Shown here piece by piece: positions 7,292-15,892 of a DNA stretch of 34,413 nt (its first letter is position 1; every line of letters starts with the position of its first letter). The position numbers were made by a program, and so were the translations under genes. Origin of the DNA: an uncultured Verrucomicrobia subdivision 3 bacterium. Its GTDB lineage: Bacteria > Verrucomicrobiota > Verrucomicrobiia > Limisphaerales > UBA11358. The notes beneath the pieces are model-generated. The model was not told the origin of the DNA. It ran no database searches and was given only the letters and a program-made list of their open reading frames with translations. The DNA is taken from assembly GCA_903911825.1 (NCBI GenBank), contig CAIWFB010000321.1:1-34413 (forward strand), in the 5' to 3' direction.

Positions 7292-7954
7292 ATGATTGAA
7301 CTCATCCAATTTCCGTGGAGCCCCTTTTGCCTCGTGCAACGTCGTATTCTGGAATTCTCCGGCGCCAAATTCAAAATCACCAACCTGCCGAGCACCAGCG
7401 ACCGCTCGCTCATCTGGAAACTCACGAATGAGCAATATTACGCCGTGCCGATTCTCCGCGACGGCGCGAAAGTCATCTACGAAACCGGCGACGATACACA
7501 AGATCTCGCCCGCTACTTGGATGCGAAACTGAATCTTGATCTCTTTCCCGCCCAACGCGAAGGCGAGCAAACTATTCTCTGCCGCTATTTCGAACACGAA
7601 GTCGAAGCGCTCGGCTTCAAGCTCAACGACATTTACTTTAAAGAATTCGTGACCAAAGCGGATCAAGTTGGGTTCATCCGCCACAAAGAACGCAAATTCG
7701 GTCGCGGCTGCCTCGATCAATGGCGCGCGCAGCAGAAAGATCTGGTCAAGCAACTGGAGCAAAAACTCGCGCCCTGCGAACAGATGCTCGTGCACACGGA
7801 ATTTTTGTTGGGCGACGTGCCGTTGTTCGTGGATTTCAATCTCTACGGCATGGTGGAAAATTTCCTTTTCTCCGGACACTATCAAATTCCCAAATCGCTT
7901 CCCAACCTGCGCGAATGGTATCAGTGCATGAAAACCATCCGGCTGGTAAGTTGA
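7292..7954 (+). CDS. Glutathione S-transferase family protein
   Basis: This 220-residue cytosolic protein has a thioredoxin-fold N-domain. ELIQFPWSPFCLVQRRILEF carries the SPFC segment where GSTs place the thiol-contacting residue. The cis-proline region is VPILRDGAKVIYETGDDTQDLARYL, typical for the glutathione site. The helical C-domain spans about 85-215 and includes FLLGDVPLFVDFNLYGMVEN, the conserved N-capping Asp motif of GSTs. The substrate cannot be read from the sequence. ATG at 7292 was chosen because the family begins directly at the first beta strand; a GTG at 7265 would add nine residues. It lies 51 bases upstream of the copper ATPase on the same strand, so it may share its transcript. 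Confidence 0.88.
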   Translation: MIELIQFPWSPFCLVQRRILEFSGAKFKITNLPSTSDRSLIWKLTNEQYYAVPILRDGAKVIYETGDDTQDLARYLDAKLNLDLFPAQREGEQTILCRYFEHEVEALGFKLNDIYFKEFVTKADQVGFIRHKERKFGRGCLDQWRAQQKDLVKQLEQKLAPCEQMLVHTEFLLGDVPLFVDFNLYGMVENFLFSGHYQIPKSLPNLREWYQCMKTIRLVS

Positions 7955-8005
7955 GTCAGGGATTCGACGTATATGTGTCGCGACGGTTAGCTGATAAATA
8001 GAGAA

Positions 8006-10279
8006 ATGACCACGCCCGTCACAACAGAATTGCACGTCAGCGGCATGACGTGCAACAACTGCGCCCGCAAAGTCACTGAGGCAGCGCAGAAAATCCCCGG
8101 CGTTCACAGCGTGAGCGTCAGCGTGGCAACGGAGCGCGCCAGTGTCCGTTGGCAAGCAGAGGAAAATATTCCTGCCGTGATCGCTGCCATTTCCGCAGCA
8201 GGCTTCGACGCCAAAGCACTTTCGCCCGGCACAGCGACCCAGCCGAGTCGCTGGCAATGGACACTGATCGTGGGTCTCACCATCACGGCCATCTTGATGC
8301 TGGGTGAATGGATTTTTCACCTCGCGATGACGCCATGGTTTCAATGGCTCGCGTTCGGGCTGGCGGGCATCGTGCAGGTTTATTGCGGGGCCCAGTTCTA
8401 TCGCGGCGCGTGGCGACAAATCAAAGCGGGCCAGTCCAATATGGACACGCTCGTGGCGCTCGGTTCCACGACGGCATTTGGTTACAGCACTTGGGCGTTG
8501 TTGAGCGGCGCGGGTGGGCACGTTTATTTCATGGAGGCGGCGTCCATCATTTCGCTCATCAGCGTTGGCCATTGGATCGAAGCCCGCGTGAGCGAGCAAG
8601 CGAGCGGCGCATTGAAATCACTCTTGAATCTGGCACCACAGACCGCCCGCCGACTTCAGGAACCAGAAAACCAAAAAGCAAAGCTCGCCGAAAAACCATT
8701 AAGCCTAAAGACGCTTTCCTTTTCTCAAGCGGCAATCGAAACAGAAGTTCCTGTCGCTGCGTTGAAGATAAACGACCGCATCGCGCTGCGCCCCGGCGAC
8801 CGCGTGCCGGTGGACGGCGCAGTGATCGAAGGCGAATCCGCCGTGGATGAAGCCATGCTCACCGGCGAATCCATTCCCGCCGATAAAAAAAGCGGTAGCA
8901 AACTGTTCGCTGGCACGGTCAATCTCAATGGTCGCCTCGTCATGTGCGTCACCGCTACGGGCGAAGCCACGGCACTGGCCCACATCATCGCTGCTGTGCA
9001 ACGCGCGCAGACCAGCCGCGCCGACATCCAAAGGCTCGGCGACCGCGTCAGCAATGTTTTCGTGCCCATCATCGTGGCCGTTGCGCTCGCCGCCGGATTG
9101 TGGTGGGGTTTGGCACCTGCTTCGGCGAATCACGTTCACGACTGGCTGGCGCAATTTTTCTGGCACGCGCATGCGCCGGCGGGTGCAGCCGCGGGATTCA
9201 TCATTGCGGCGGCGGTGTTAATCATCGCGTGTCCCTGCGCGATGGGTTTAGCCACACCCGCGGCCATCATGTCCGCTGCTAACTCCGCAGCACGAAGAGG
9301 AATTTTGATCCGCGATGGCGTGGCGTTGGAGAAGGCTGGTGAAATTACCGCCGTAGTTTTTGATAAGACAGGCACTGTAACATCCGGCAAACCAGAGGTG
9401 GCAGCGGAAAGCATATTCGGGACCCCAAATTCAGATGCCAAAATTTTGGCCGCAACCCTCGCAGCCAGTTCTACGCATCCCATCAGCCAAGCCATCGCCA
9501 CGCTTTCGACCGAGAAAACTGAAGTCGCAAATTGGAAGGAAGTTCGCGGTGCGGGTGTGGAGGCTACAACGGCAGATTCAAAAATCGTCCGGATGGGTTC
9601 TTTGAATTGGCTTAAAGCAAATGGAGTTGACCTGACCAGCGGTGAACCGTTTGTCGCCGAATGGTCACAGCTGGGAGCAACCATCGTTGGATTGGCGTTA
9701 GAGAAAGAATTGCGGGCTTTGTTTGCGGTGCGTGATGCGCTTAAGTCCAACGCGACAGACGTCGTTCGGCAACTTCAGCAGCAAAGGTTCAAAATCTTTT
9801 TGCTCACGGGGGATAATTCATTGACGGCTGCCGCCATCGCCAAACAAGTTGGTATCGCACCGGAAAATGTGTTTGCCGAAGTCCGCCCCGAACAAAAAGC
9901 CGAGTTCATCAAAAAACTCCAAGCGCGCGGCGAGCGCGTGGCGTTCGCAGGTGACGGCATCAATGACGCTCCAGCTCTCACGCAAGCCGACCTCGGAATC
10001 GCCGTCAGCCGCGCCAGCGATGTGGCGCGGGAGGCGGCGGACATCATTTTGCTGAAATCGGAAATTGAAGCCGTGCCTGAAGCGCTCGGCTTGGCGCGGG
10101 CGACGTTACTCACGATCAAACAGAATTTGTTCTGGGCCTTTTTCTACAACGCGCTCGGAGTGCCGCTGGCGGCGATGGGTTTTATCAGTCCCATTTTCTG
10201 CGCGGCGGCGATGGGTTTGTCCGATCTGATTGTCATCGGCAATGCGCTCCGGTTGCTGCGCTGGAAATCGCCCAAGTGA
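8006..10279 (+). CDS. copA: Copper-exporting P1B-type ATPase
   Basis: The protein pumps copper out of the cytoplasm using ATP. A single heavy-metal-associated domain at the N-terminus has GMTCNNC (C16 and C19). Membrane helices follow from about residue 85. The actuator loop has TGES (286-289), the transport site is CPC (C409-P410-C411), and the phosphorylation site is DKTGT (D453). The HP dipeptide of P1B pumps is at 491-492, and the hinge is GDGINDAP (649-656). CPC plus this layout fits Cu(I) rather than Zn/Cd. The 757-residue length is normal. Residues about 217-247 form a charged, Lys/Glu/Ser-rich insertion in the actuator domain (see findings). No copper regulator such as CueR or CsoR is next to it. 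The gene is followed by sppA after 55 bases. Confidence 0.95.
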   Translation: MTTPVTTELHVSGMTCNNCARKVTEAAQKIPGVHSVSVSVATERASVRWQAEENIPAVIAAISAAGFDAKALSPGTATQPSRWQWTLIVGLTITAILMLGEWIFHLAMTPWFQWLAFGLAGIVQVYCGAQFYRGAWRQIKAGQSNMDTLVALGSTTAFGYSTWALLSGAGGHVYFMEAASIISLISVGHWIEARVSEQASGALKSLLNLAPQTARRLQEPENQKAKLAEKPLSLKTLSFSQAAIETEVPVAALKINDRIALRPGDRVPVDGAVIEGESAVDEAMLTGESIPADKKSGSKLFAGTVNLNGRLVMCVTATGEATALAHIIAAVQRAQTSRADIQRLGDRVSNVFVPIIVAVALAAGLWWGLAPASANHVHDWLAQFFWHAHAPAGAAAGFIIAAAVLIIACPCAMGLATPAAIMSAANSAARRGILIRDGVALEKAGEITAVVFDKTGTVTSGKPEVAAESIFGTPNSDAKILAATLAASSTHPISQAIATLSTEKTEVANWKEVRGAGVEATTADSKIVRMGSLNWLKANGVDLTSGEPFVAEWSQLGATIVGLALEKELRALFAVRDALKSNATDVVRQLQQQRFKIFLLTGDNSLTAAAIAKQVGIAPENVFAEVRPEQKAEFIKKLQARGERVAFAGDGINDAPALTQADLGIAVSRASDVAREAADIILLKSEIEAVPEALGLARATLLTIKQNLFWAFFYNALGVPLAAMGFISPIFCAAAMGLSDLIVIGNALRLLRWKSPK

Positions 10280-10334
10280 ATTTGGATTGATGCTAGTTGC
10301 CGCCCTGCCCGCTTTGGATTAGTTTCAACGCGCA

Positions 10335-11525
10335 ATGGATAATCCAACTTTTTCCGCTCCCGCTGGCGGCAACCTCACGCCTCCACCGCCATCCTTTTCT
10401 CCCCCGCCGCTGATGGCTCCGCCGTCTGCACCCAAGCCTCGCAAGAGTTACGGTTGGATGATCACCGCCATCATTTTGATTGTCGTGTTAGCCTTCAGCC
10501 TTTTGGGGAACGTGACGCAGATGGCGGTGAACTCATTCTCCTTTAATCATACCTTCAAAAATTCTACCGCCCGCGAAGTGGGACCGAAGCTGGAGGAATG
10601 CCTGCTGGAGGATAATGACGAGCACAACAAAATCGCCGTGATTTCCGTGGATGGTGTCATTAGCAGCCACGGCGACGATGGCGCGGGTTATAACTTGGTG
10701 GAAGTCATCAAGGCCCAACTCATGCGCGCCGCCGATGACGACCGTGTGAAGGCCGTGATTTTGAAAATTGATTCGCCCGGCGGCGAAGTCATGGCCTCCG
10801 ACCAGATCTATAAAGCCATCAATGATTTTCAGGCCGATGAACCTGCCGAACACGGTCATCCAGGTCGCAAGGGGAAGCCGGTTATTTGCTCGATGGGCAG
10901 TCTCGCGGCAAGCGGCGGATATTACATCGCCGCGCCGTGCCGCTGGATTGTGGCGGACGAACTCACCTTGACCGGCAGCATCGGCGTCATCATGCACGGC
11001 TATAATTATCGCGGCCTCATGGATAAAGTTGGCCTCGCGCCGATGACTTACAAGAGTGGCAAATTCAAAGACATGCTCAGCCCCGACCGCAGCACCAACG
11101 ACATTCCCGTGGAAGAACGCGCCATGGTGCAGGCGTTGATTGATGAGACGTTCCAGAAGTTCAAAGGCGTCGTCCGCGAAGGCCGTGAAGCCGCGCACGA
11201 ACTGAACAAAAAAGAAGGCCGCGCACTCGCGAAAGATTGGGAAGACTACGCCGATGGCCGCGTCGTTTCCGGCACGCAGGCGTTCAATCTTGGTTTCGTG
11301 GATGAACTCGGTGATTTCGATTACGCCGTGGAACGCGCCTTAGAAATCACGCACATCAAGAAAGCGAATCTCGTGGAATACCAGCAGCGCTACGACATCG
11401 CGAATTTTCTCTCCATGTTCGGCCAGAGCGGGCAAGCCAAAGACTTGAAGATCGACCTCGGCGTGAACCTGCCGAAACTTCACGCGGGCTATCTTTATTT
11501 CCTCGCCCCCAACTTTGTGAACTGA
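10335..11525 (+). CDS. sppA: Signal peptide peptidase SppA, 36K-type
   Basis: SppA-type serine proteases degrade leftover signal peptides in or at the membrane. This is the short, single-repeat type (396 residues). A Pro-rich cytoplasmic N-terminus (1-36) precedes one membrane helix (41-60, WMITAIILIVVLAFSLLG). The ClpP/crotonase-like domain follows. The nucleophile is probably S193 in SLAASGGYY. The general base is probably K245 in SGKFKDM, at the spacing seen in Bacillus SppA. The segment LKIDSPGGEV is also conserved. The ATG at 10335 begins the Pro-rich tail. The stop is one base before the upp ATG, so the two are surely cotranscribed, although their functions are unrelated. Confidence 0.93.
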   Translation: MDNPTFSAPAGGNLTPPPPSFSPPPLMAPPSAPKPRKSYGWMITAIILIVVLAFSLLGNVTQMAVNSFSFNHTFKNSTAREVGPKLEECLLEDNDEHNKIAVISVDGVISSHGDDGAGYNLVEVIKAQLMRAADDDRVKAVILKIDSPGGEVMASDQIYKAINDFQADEPAEHGHPGRKGKPVICSMGSLAASGGYYIAAPCRWIVADELTLTGSIGVIMHGYNYRGLMDKVGLAPMTYKSGKFKDMLSPDRSTNDIPVEERAMVQALIDETFQKFKGVVREGREAAHELNKKEGRALAKDWEDYADGRVVSGTQAFNLGFVDELGDFDYAVERALEITHIKKANLVEYQQRYDIANFLSMFGQSGQAKDLKIDLGVNLPKLHAGYLYFLAPNFVN

Positions 11526-11526
11526 C

Positions 11527-12150
11527 ATGACAAACGTCACCATCATCTCGCACCCGCTTGTCCAGCATAACCTCGCGCAGTTGCGGGACAAAAAAACGGA
11601 GTCGCAGGAATTTCGGCGTCTGCTGGGCGAAATTTCCGCGTTGATGATCTATGAAGCCACGCGAAGTTTTGCGGTTAAAAAAATCTCCGTTCAAACCCCA
11701 ATCTCGGCTTGCCCCGGCTTTCAGTTGGAACGCGAAGTCGCTTTGGTGCCGGTGCTGCGCGCAGGTTTAGGAATGTTGGATTCCATTCTGCAACTCATTC
11801 CCCACGCCCGCGTCGGCTTCATCGGATTGAAGCGTGAAGAAACGACGTTGCGTGCAATGTTCTATCACAAAAGTTTGCCAAAAAATCTTGGTCGTTTTGA
11901 AGTCCTCCTCATTGACCCGATGCTCGCGACCGGCGGCAGCACTGTGGCGGCGATTGATCTGCTCTTGGAACAAGGTGCCAAACACATCCGCGTAGTGAAT
12001 CTCGTGGCCGCGCCCGAAGGCATCCGCACCGTGCAAAAAGCTCATCCGCGCATTCCCATCTTCACCGCCGCCGTGGATAAGAAATTGAACCAACGCGGCT
12101 ACATCGTCCCAGGCTTAGGCGACGCGGGTGACCGGTTATTTGGAACGTGA
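11527..12150 (+). CDS. upp: Uracil phosphoribosyltransferase
   Basis: This pyrimidine salvage enzyme joins uracil and PRPP to give UMP in the cytosol. The 207-residue length is typical. The PRPP-binding motif appears as LIDPMLATGGSTVAAIDLL, and the uracil-binding end as GYIVPGLGDAGDRLFGT. The N-terminal ISHPLVQHNLAQLRDK is also a family signature. The ATG at 11527 follows the sppA stop by one base. No uracil permease or PyrR attenuator is visible nearby. The gap to the next gene is 42 bases with no obvious terminator. Confidence 0.96.
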   Translation: MTNVTIISHPLVQHNLAQLRDKKTESQEFRRLLGEISALMIYEATRSFAVKKISVQTPISACPGFQLEREVALVPVLRAGLGMLDSILQLIPHARVGFIGLKREETTLRAMFYHKSLPKNLGRFEVLLIDPMLATGGSTVAAIDLLLEQGAKHIRVVNLVAAPEGIRTVQKAHPRIPIFTAAVDKKLNQRGYIVPGLGDAGDRLFGT

Positions 12151-12192
12151 ATTCCTTATCTTTATACCGCAATACAATCTACGCTCAGCACC

Positions 12193-12846
12193 ATGAAAAT
12201 TCTTCCGACAATACTTCTAGCGTTCGGAACATGGTTTGGAGCAAACGCGCAAGGTTACATCGTGCCGAACGGGGTTATGGATGGCGGCTACGATTCAAAC
12301 TTTGGTTACAGCATCCTGGTAAATGATAATCCGACTGGAAAGCTATCCATCTTCGATCAATACACTTTATTCTGGCTTAACCCGATTGGCAAAACCCCTC
12401 CAACTCTTTATACGAACACCTTTTCGATAGGGGAACGAACTGATATTGGCGTGCGAGTATTTCTAGTCCCTGCAAATGCTGCGTTCACTTTTGATTCAAT
12501 TCAGTCAGGAAGTTTTACCGAGTTGGTCAACCCCAGTTACGTCTTTCAATCAGGTATTCCATTTTATCTGGGTCTCTACACAGGCATTCAATTTGCGCCA
12601 CCATACCCACCTAACCCGCCTTATACATATTTGGAGCCTGTTTTTGGCTGGGCAAAACTGGTGAATAATCAGGGTGTCATTCAACTTTTAGATAGCGGCT
12701 TGGCATATCAAGCTGCTGGCATTTACGCCGGAACTCAAACGCTGATACCAGTGCCCGAACCAACCGGAATTTCTATGGCTGCCTTAGGTTTGATTCTTAT
12801 TGGAAGACAGATTTACCGCTCAAACCAAGCGAGACCTTTAAATTAA
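12193..12846 (+). CDS. PEP-CTERM sorting-domain protein
   Basis: This is a secreted protein of 217 residues. Residues 1-19 are a signal peptide (MKILPTILLAFGTWFGANA). The middle is a beta-rich, Tyr/Asn/Pro-rich domain that I do not recognise. The C-terminus is a PEP-CTERM signal: VPEP at 187-190, a hydrophobic helix (ISMAALGLILIG) and a basic end (RQIYR). Such tails are recognised by exosortase and replaced during export, often in organisms making extracellular polysaccharide. No exosortase gene is in the window. The gene is more A/T-rich than its neighbours. It ends 2 bases before the stop of the convergent PAP2 gene. Confidence 0.85.
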   Translation: MKILPTILLAFGTWFGANAQGYIVPNGVMDGGYDSNFGYSILVNDNPTGKLSIFDQYTLFWLNPIGKTPPTLYTNTFSIGERTDIGVRVFLVPANAAFTFDSIQSGSFTELVNPSYVFQSGIPFYLGLYTGIQFAPPYPPNPPYTYLEPVFGWAKLVNNQGVIQLLDSGLAYQAAGIYAGTQTLIPVPEPTGISMAALGLILIGRQIYRSNQARPLN

Positions 12847-12848
12847 AC

Positions 12849-13514
12849 TCACTTCCTCTTCCACGCCCGGTGGAGATTGCCAAACTGGAATTCCACCGAT
12901 GTCAGCAGGACGTGTTTGAAGAAAATCGCCAGCGGAATCGCCAGCACCGCAGACGCCAGCACGTCGGACAGATGATGGCATTCGAGCGCGATGCGCGACC
13001 ACATCACCGCCAGCGCATACACTGCCGCCACCGATCCCCAACCGCGATGGACCAACCAGGCCGCCGCCGCCAAACCCACCGCCGAACCGGCGTGGCCTGA
13101 AGGAAAAGCGCTGAACTTGGCCTGTCCCAAAATGAAATGGCCATCATGCCAGATGCCGTAGAAACCGGGCGGCACATCGTGATTGCTGGGCCGGGTTCGA
13201 CCAGTCAGCGTGCGGAGAATTGTCGCAGCGAGGCCGGTCAGTTCGGAAGTCAGCGCGATGAAAAATATATGCGCCGCTAGGCGCGGACGGTTCAGCAACA
13301 GAAACAGAAGGGCGAAAAAAATTCCCGCCGCGCCGACAACCCAGCCTTCGCCGATTTTTGAGCACCACCACGCGACTTCGTGCCACGGAGAATTTCGCGG
13401 CTCGACCAGCGCGGCGGCCACGCGATTATCCAACAGAAACGCCAGCCCCACCACCCCGACTCCGGCCAGCAGCCAGAGCCAACGGCGTCGTTTGGAACCG
13501 GATGGTTTCGTCAT
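12849..13514 (-). CDS. PAP2-family phosphatase (membrane lipid phosphatase)
   Basis: This 221-residue integral membrane protein has about five or six helices. All three PAP2 signatures are present. RTLTGRTRP (101-109) is the first. FPSGHAGS contains the catalytic H141. SRIALECHHLSD (173-184) contains H180 as nucleophile and D184. Members remove phosphate from lipid phosphates such as undecaprenyl diphosphate, phosphatidate or PGP; the exact substrate is open. The Lys/Arg-rich start (SKRRRW) is cytoplasmic. The gene is divergent from a GT39 glycosyltransferase with 88 bases between starts. A role in recycling a lipid carrier for envelope glycans would fit but is only inference. Confidence 0.92.
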   Translation of the reverse strand: MTKPSGSKRRRWLWLLAGVGVVGLAFLLDNRVAAALVEPRNSPWHEVAWWCSKIGEGWVVGAAGIFFALLFLLLNRPRLAAHIFFIALTSELTGLAATILRTLTGRTRPSNHDVPPGFYGIWHDGHFILGQAKFSAFPSGHAGSAVGLAAAAWLVHRGWGSVAAVYALAVMWSRIALECHHLSDVLASAVLAIPLAIFFKHVLLTSVEFQFGNLHRAWKRK

Positions 13515-13602
13515 GCCGTCACCTTACTCCGACGCGCTTGCAAAGCGAACCTCAAATCGCTAGTGTCCGCGAGAATTTCTGATCGCTCCGATTTCTGTAA
13601 CG

Positions 13603-15048
13603 ATGCAAGCCTGGTTCGAAAAACTCGCCGCCAAACCGCAACGCTCAATCATCTTTTTGAGCCTCCTCCTGCTGCTGGCCGGCAACTGGATTCTCCCCAT
13701 CACCGACCGCGATGAAGCGCGTTTTTCCGAAGCCTCTCGGGAAATGATTTTACGCGGCGATTACATCGTGCCGTTCTTCAACGACGCTTACCGTTTCGAT
13801 AAACCGATCCTGATCTACTGGTGCCAAACCGCGAGCTACCAGATTTTCGGCGTGAATGATTTTGCCGCGCGCGTGCCCTCAGTGCTGTTTACCACCGCCA
13901 CGGCTCTGCTGCTGGTGCGCTGGGGCCGCAAGCGGATGAATGCCAAGACGGGTTTTCTCGCCGGCGTGATGTTCGTCGCTGGCTTACACGTCGCCGTGAT
14001 CGGCCGCGTGGCCACGGCAGATATGGCGATGGTGTTCTTCGTGACGCTCGCGGTGTGGAGCGGCTGGGAACTGACTCGCCCCGAACAAACCGATCGCCAC
14101 CGTTGGTGGTGGATCTTTTACCTAGCACTTGCGCTAGGATTTTTGGCGAAAGGCCCTGTGGCGTGGCTGCCGTTGGGCGGAATAATTCTCGGCAAGTTAA
14201 TGTTGAAAAAATCTTTCCGACTGCCGCTCATGGAAACTTGCGTTGGCTTGGCGCTGGCACTGGCGCTGGTGGCGTGCTGGGGCATTCCCGCCATTTTGCA
14301 AACGGGCGGAAAATACGTTGAAGTCGGGTTGGGCGAACACGTCTTGCACCGCAGCACAGGCGTGATCAATGGCCACGGCGGCGGTGGTGCGCTGGGATTC
14401 ATTGCTACCATGCCGCTCTATTTTCTGACGTTCTTCGTCAGCTTTTTTCCGTGGTCCACCAAAATGCCCGGGGCGCTGCGTCGCTGGTGGCCGGAACGTC
14501 AACGGGATGAACTTGGCTGGTATCTGCTGGTGCAAGCGCTGCTGGTCTTCGCCGTGTTTTCCTGCGTGCGCACGAAACTGCCGCACTACACGATGCCCGC
14601 CTTTCCCTGCCTCGCGCTGTGGCTGGCGCGGCAATTGACGGTGGAACCCAAAATTTTCGCGTGGGCCGGTCGGCGTTTGGCAGCGATGAGTCTTTTGATT
14701 CTGGCGCTGATGCTTGGTTTTTTCAGCTTCGCCAAACCCTATTTACTGACGGAAAATGTCTGGCGCGCGGCCAATCCATTCACGCAACCGCAGACACGCA
14801 TCGGTTGCTTTGGATATTTCGAGCCTAGCTTGGTCTGGAAATTCCGTAGCGTGACCACCAACACAATCGCGCTCGGCAAAGTCGATCTAGCGGCAAATTT
14901 CCTGACCAATCCGCCGCCGTGCATCCTGGTGCTACCCACCAAAGATCTAGCGCAATTGCCGGATACCAACGGTCTGCGCTTCACCGTGCGCGGGCTGGAC
15001 ATGGTGAAATTGAAGAATTGGGATCTCACCATCATCGTCCGCGAGTGA
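13603..15048 (+). CDS. Glycosyltransferase family 39 / ArnT-like membrane protein
   Basis: GT39/GT83-type enzymes move a sugar from a polyprenyl-phosphate donor to lipid or protein on the outer side of the inner membrane. The first periplasmic loop has the conserved acidic pair in TDRDEARFSEASREMI (D35 to E38). This is followed by DAYRFDKPILIYW (61-73), as in ArnT. About ten hydrophobic helices run to residue 370, then a soluble C-terminal part of about 100 residues. The length of 481 is normal for the family. The acceptor cannot be read from the sequence; lipid A or another envelope glycan are candidates. The gene is divergent from the PAP2 phosphatase, which might recycle the lipid carrier. 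The start is ATG at 13603. Confidence 0.9.
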   Translation: MQAWFEKLAAKPQRSIIFLSLLLLLAGNWILPITDRDEARFSEASREMILRGDYIVPFFNDAYRFDKPILIYWCQTASYQIFGVNDFAARVPSVLFTTATALLLVRWGRKRMNAKTGFLAGVMFVAGLHVAVIGRVATADMAMVFFVTLAVWSGWELTRPEQTDRHRWWWIFYLALALGFLAKGPVAWLPLGGIILGKLMLKKSFRLPLMETCVGLALALALVACWGIPAILQTGGKYVEVGLGEHVLHRSTGVINGHGGGGALGFIATMPLYFLTFFVSFFPWSTKMPGALRRWWPERQRDELGWYLLVQALLVFAVFSCVRTKLPHYTMPAFPCLALWLARQLTVEPKIFAWAGRRLAAMSLLILALMLGFFSFAKPYLLTENVWRAANPFTQPQTRIGCFGYFEPSLVWKFRSVTTNTIALGKVDLAANFLTNPPPCILVLPTKDLAQLPDTNGLRFTVRGLDMVKLKNWDLTIIVRE

Positions 15049-15142
15049 GTTGCACCGAGGCGAATTTTCTGCTTAATTCTGCTTCGAACGAACGAGGCGT
15101 TTGAATGTTTTTACCCATGCGTTGTCTTTGTATTACTGATTT

Positions 15143-15844
15143 ATGTTATCCTATTTGATTTTCATGTTGCCGGGTTTGCTGTTCGGCCTGTGGGCGCAAT
15201 ATAAACTGCGTTCGGCCTACGGAAAATATTCCCAGGTCCCAGCGCAAACCGGACTGACCGGGGCGGAAGCAGCGCGGGAAATTCTCGACCGCGCCGGCCT
15301 AACGAATATGCCGGTCAACGAAGTAGAAGGGGAGTTGACCGACCATTACGATCCGACCAAACGCGCGCTGTTTCTCTCGTCTAATAATTTTCATGGGCGC
15401 TCCTTGGCTGCCGTAGGCGTGGCCGCACATGAAGCGGGACACGCGTTGCAGCACCAGAAAGCTTACGGCATGTTTCAATTCCGGATGGCGCTCGTGCCCA
15501 CGACCAGCTTCGCCAGCAAGGCCAGTTTCATCATCATCATGGCGGGGTCTTTACTGGCCTCGATGCGCATGATCAGCCCGCATCTTTTCTCGAACCTGCT
15601 GTGGATCGGCATCATTTTATTTTCCGCCGTAGCGCTGTTTCAACTGGTGACCCTGCCCGTGGAATACGATGCCAGCCGTCGCGCCAAGGAAGAACTCTTT
15701 CGCCTCGGCATCGTCCGCGAAGGTGAGCGCGTGGGCGTGAATAAAGTTTTGGATGCCGCCGCTTTGACCTACGTAGCTGCACTCGTCAGCTCGGTTTTGA
15801 CGCTGCTCTATTATTTGGCTATCGCCCGCGACAGCCGGAATTGA
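15143..15844 (+). CDS. Zinc metallopeptidase, YugP-like (neutral zinc metallopeptidase)
   Basis: This 233-residue membrane protein has a hydrophobic N-terminal helix (LSYLIFMLPGLLFGLWA). It has a zinc-protease motif HEAGH (96-100) in VGVAAHEAGHALQHQ and two or three further membrane helices after residue 120. Upstream, GLTGAEAAREILDRAGL and DHYDPTKRALFLS are signatures of the YugP/Zn_peptidase_2 family. Its physiological substrate is not known to me. The ATG at 15143 directly begins the membrane helix. It is followed by the sigma factor gene after 48 bases. The preceding gap to the GT39 gene is 94 bases and shows no terminator. Confidence 0.88.
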   Translation: MLSYLIFMLPGLLFGLWAQYKLRSAYGKYSQVPAQTGLTGAEAAREILDRAGLTNMPVNEVEGELTDHYDPTKRALFLSSNNFHGRSLAAVGVAAHEAGHALQHQKAYGMFQFRMALVPTTSFASKASFIIIMAGSLLASMRMISPHLFSNLLWIGIILFSAVALFQLVTLPVEYDASRRAKEELFRLGIVREGERVGVNKVLDAAALTYVAALVSSVLTLLYYLAIARDSRN

Positions 15845-15892
15845 CTTTAATTTGCTTGCGGCTTCCCGTCGCCAGCTTAACTTGCGACACAC

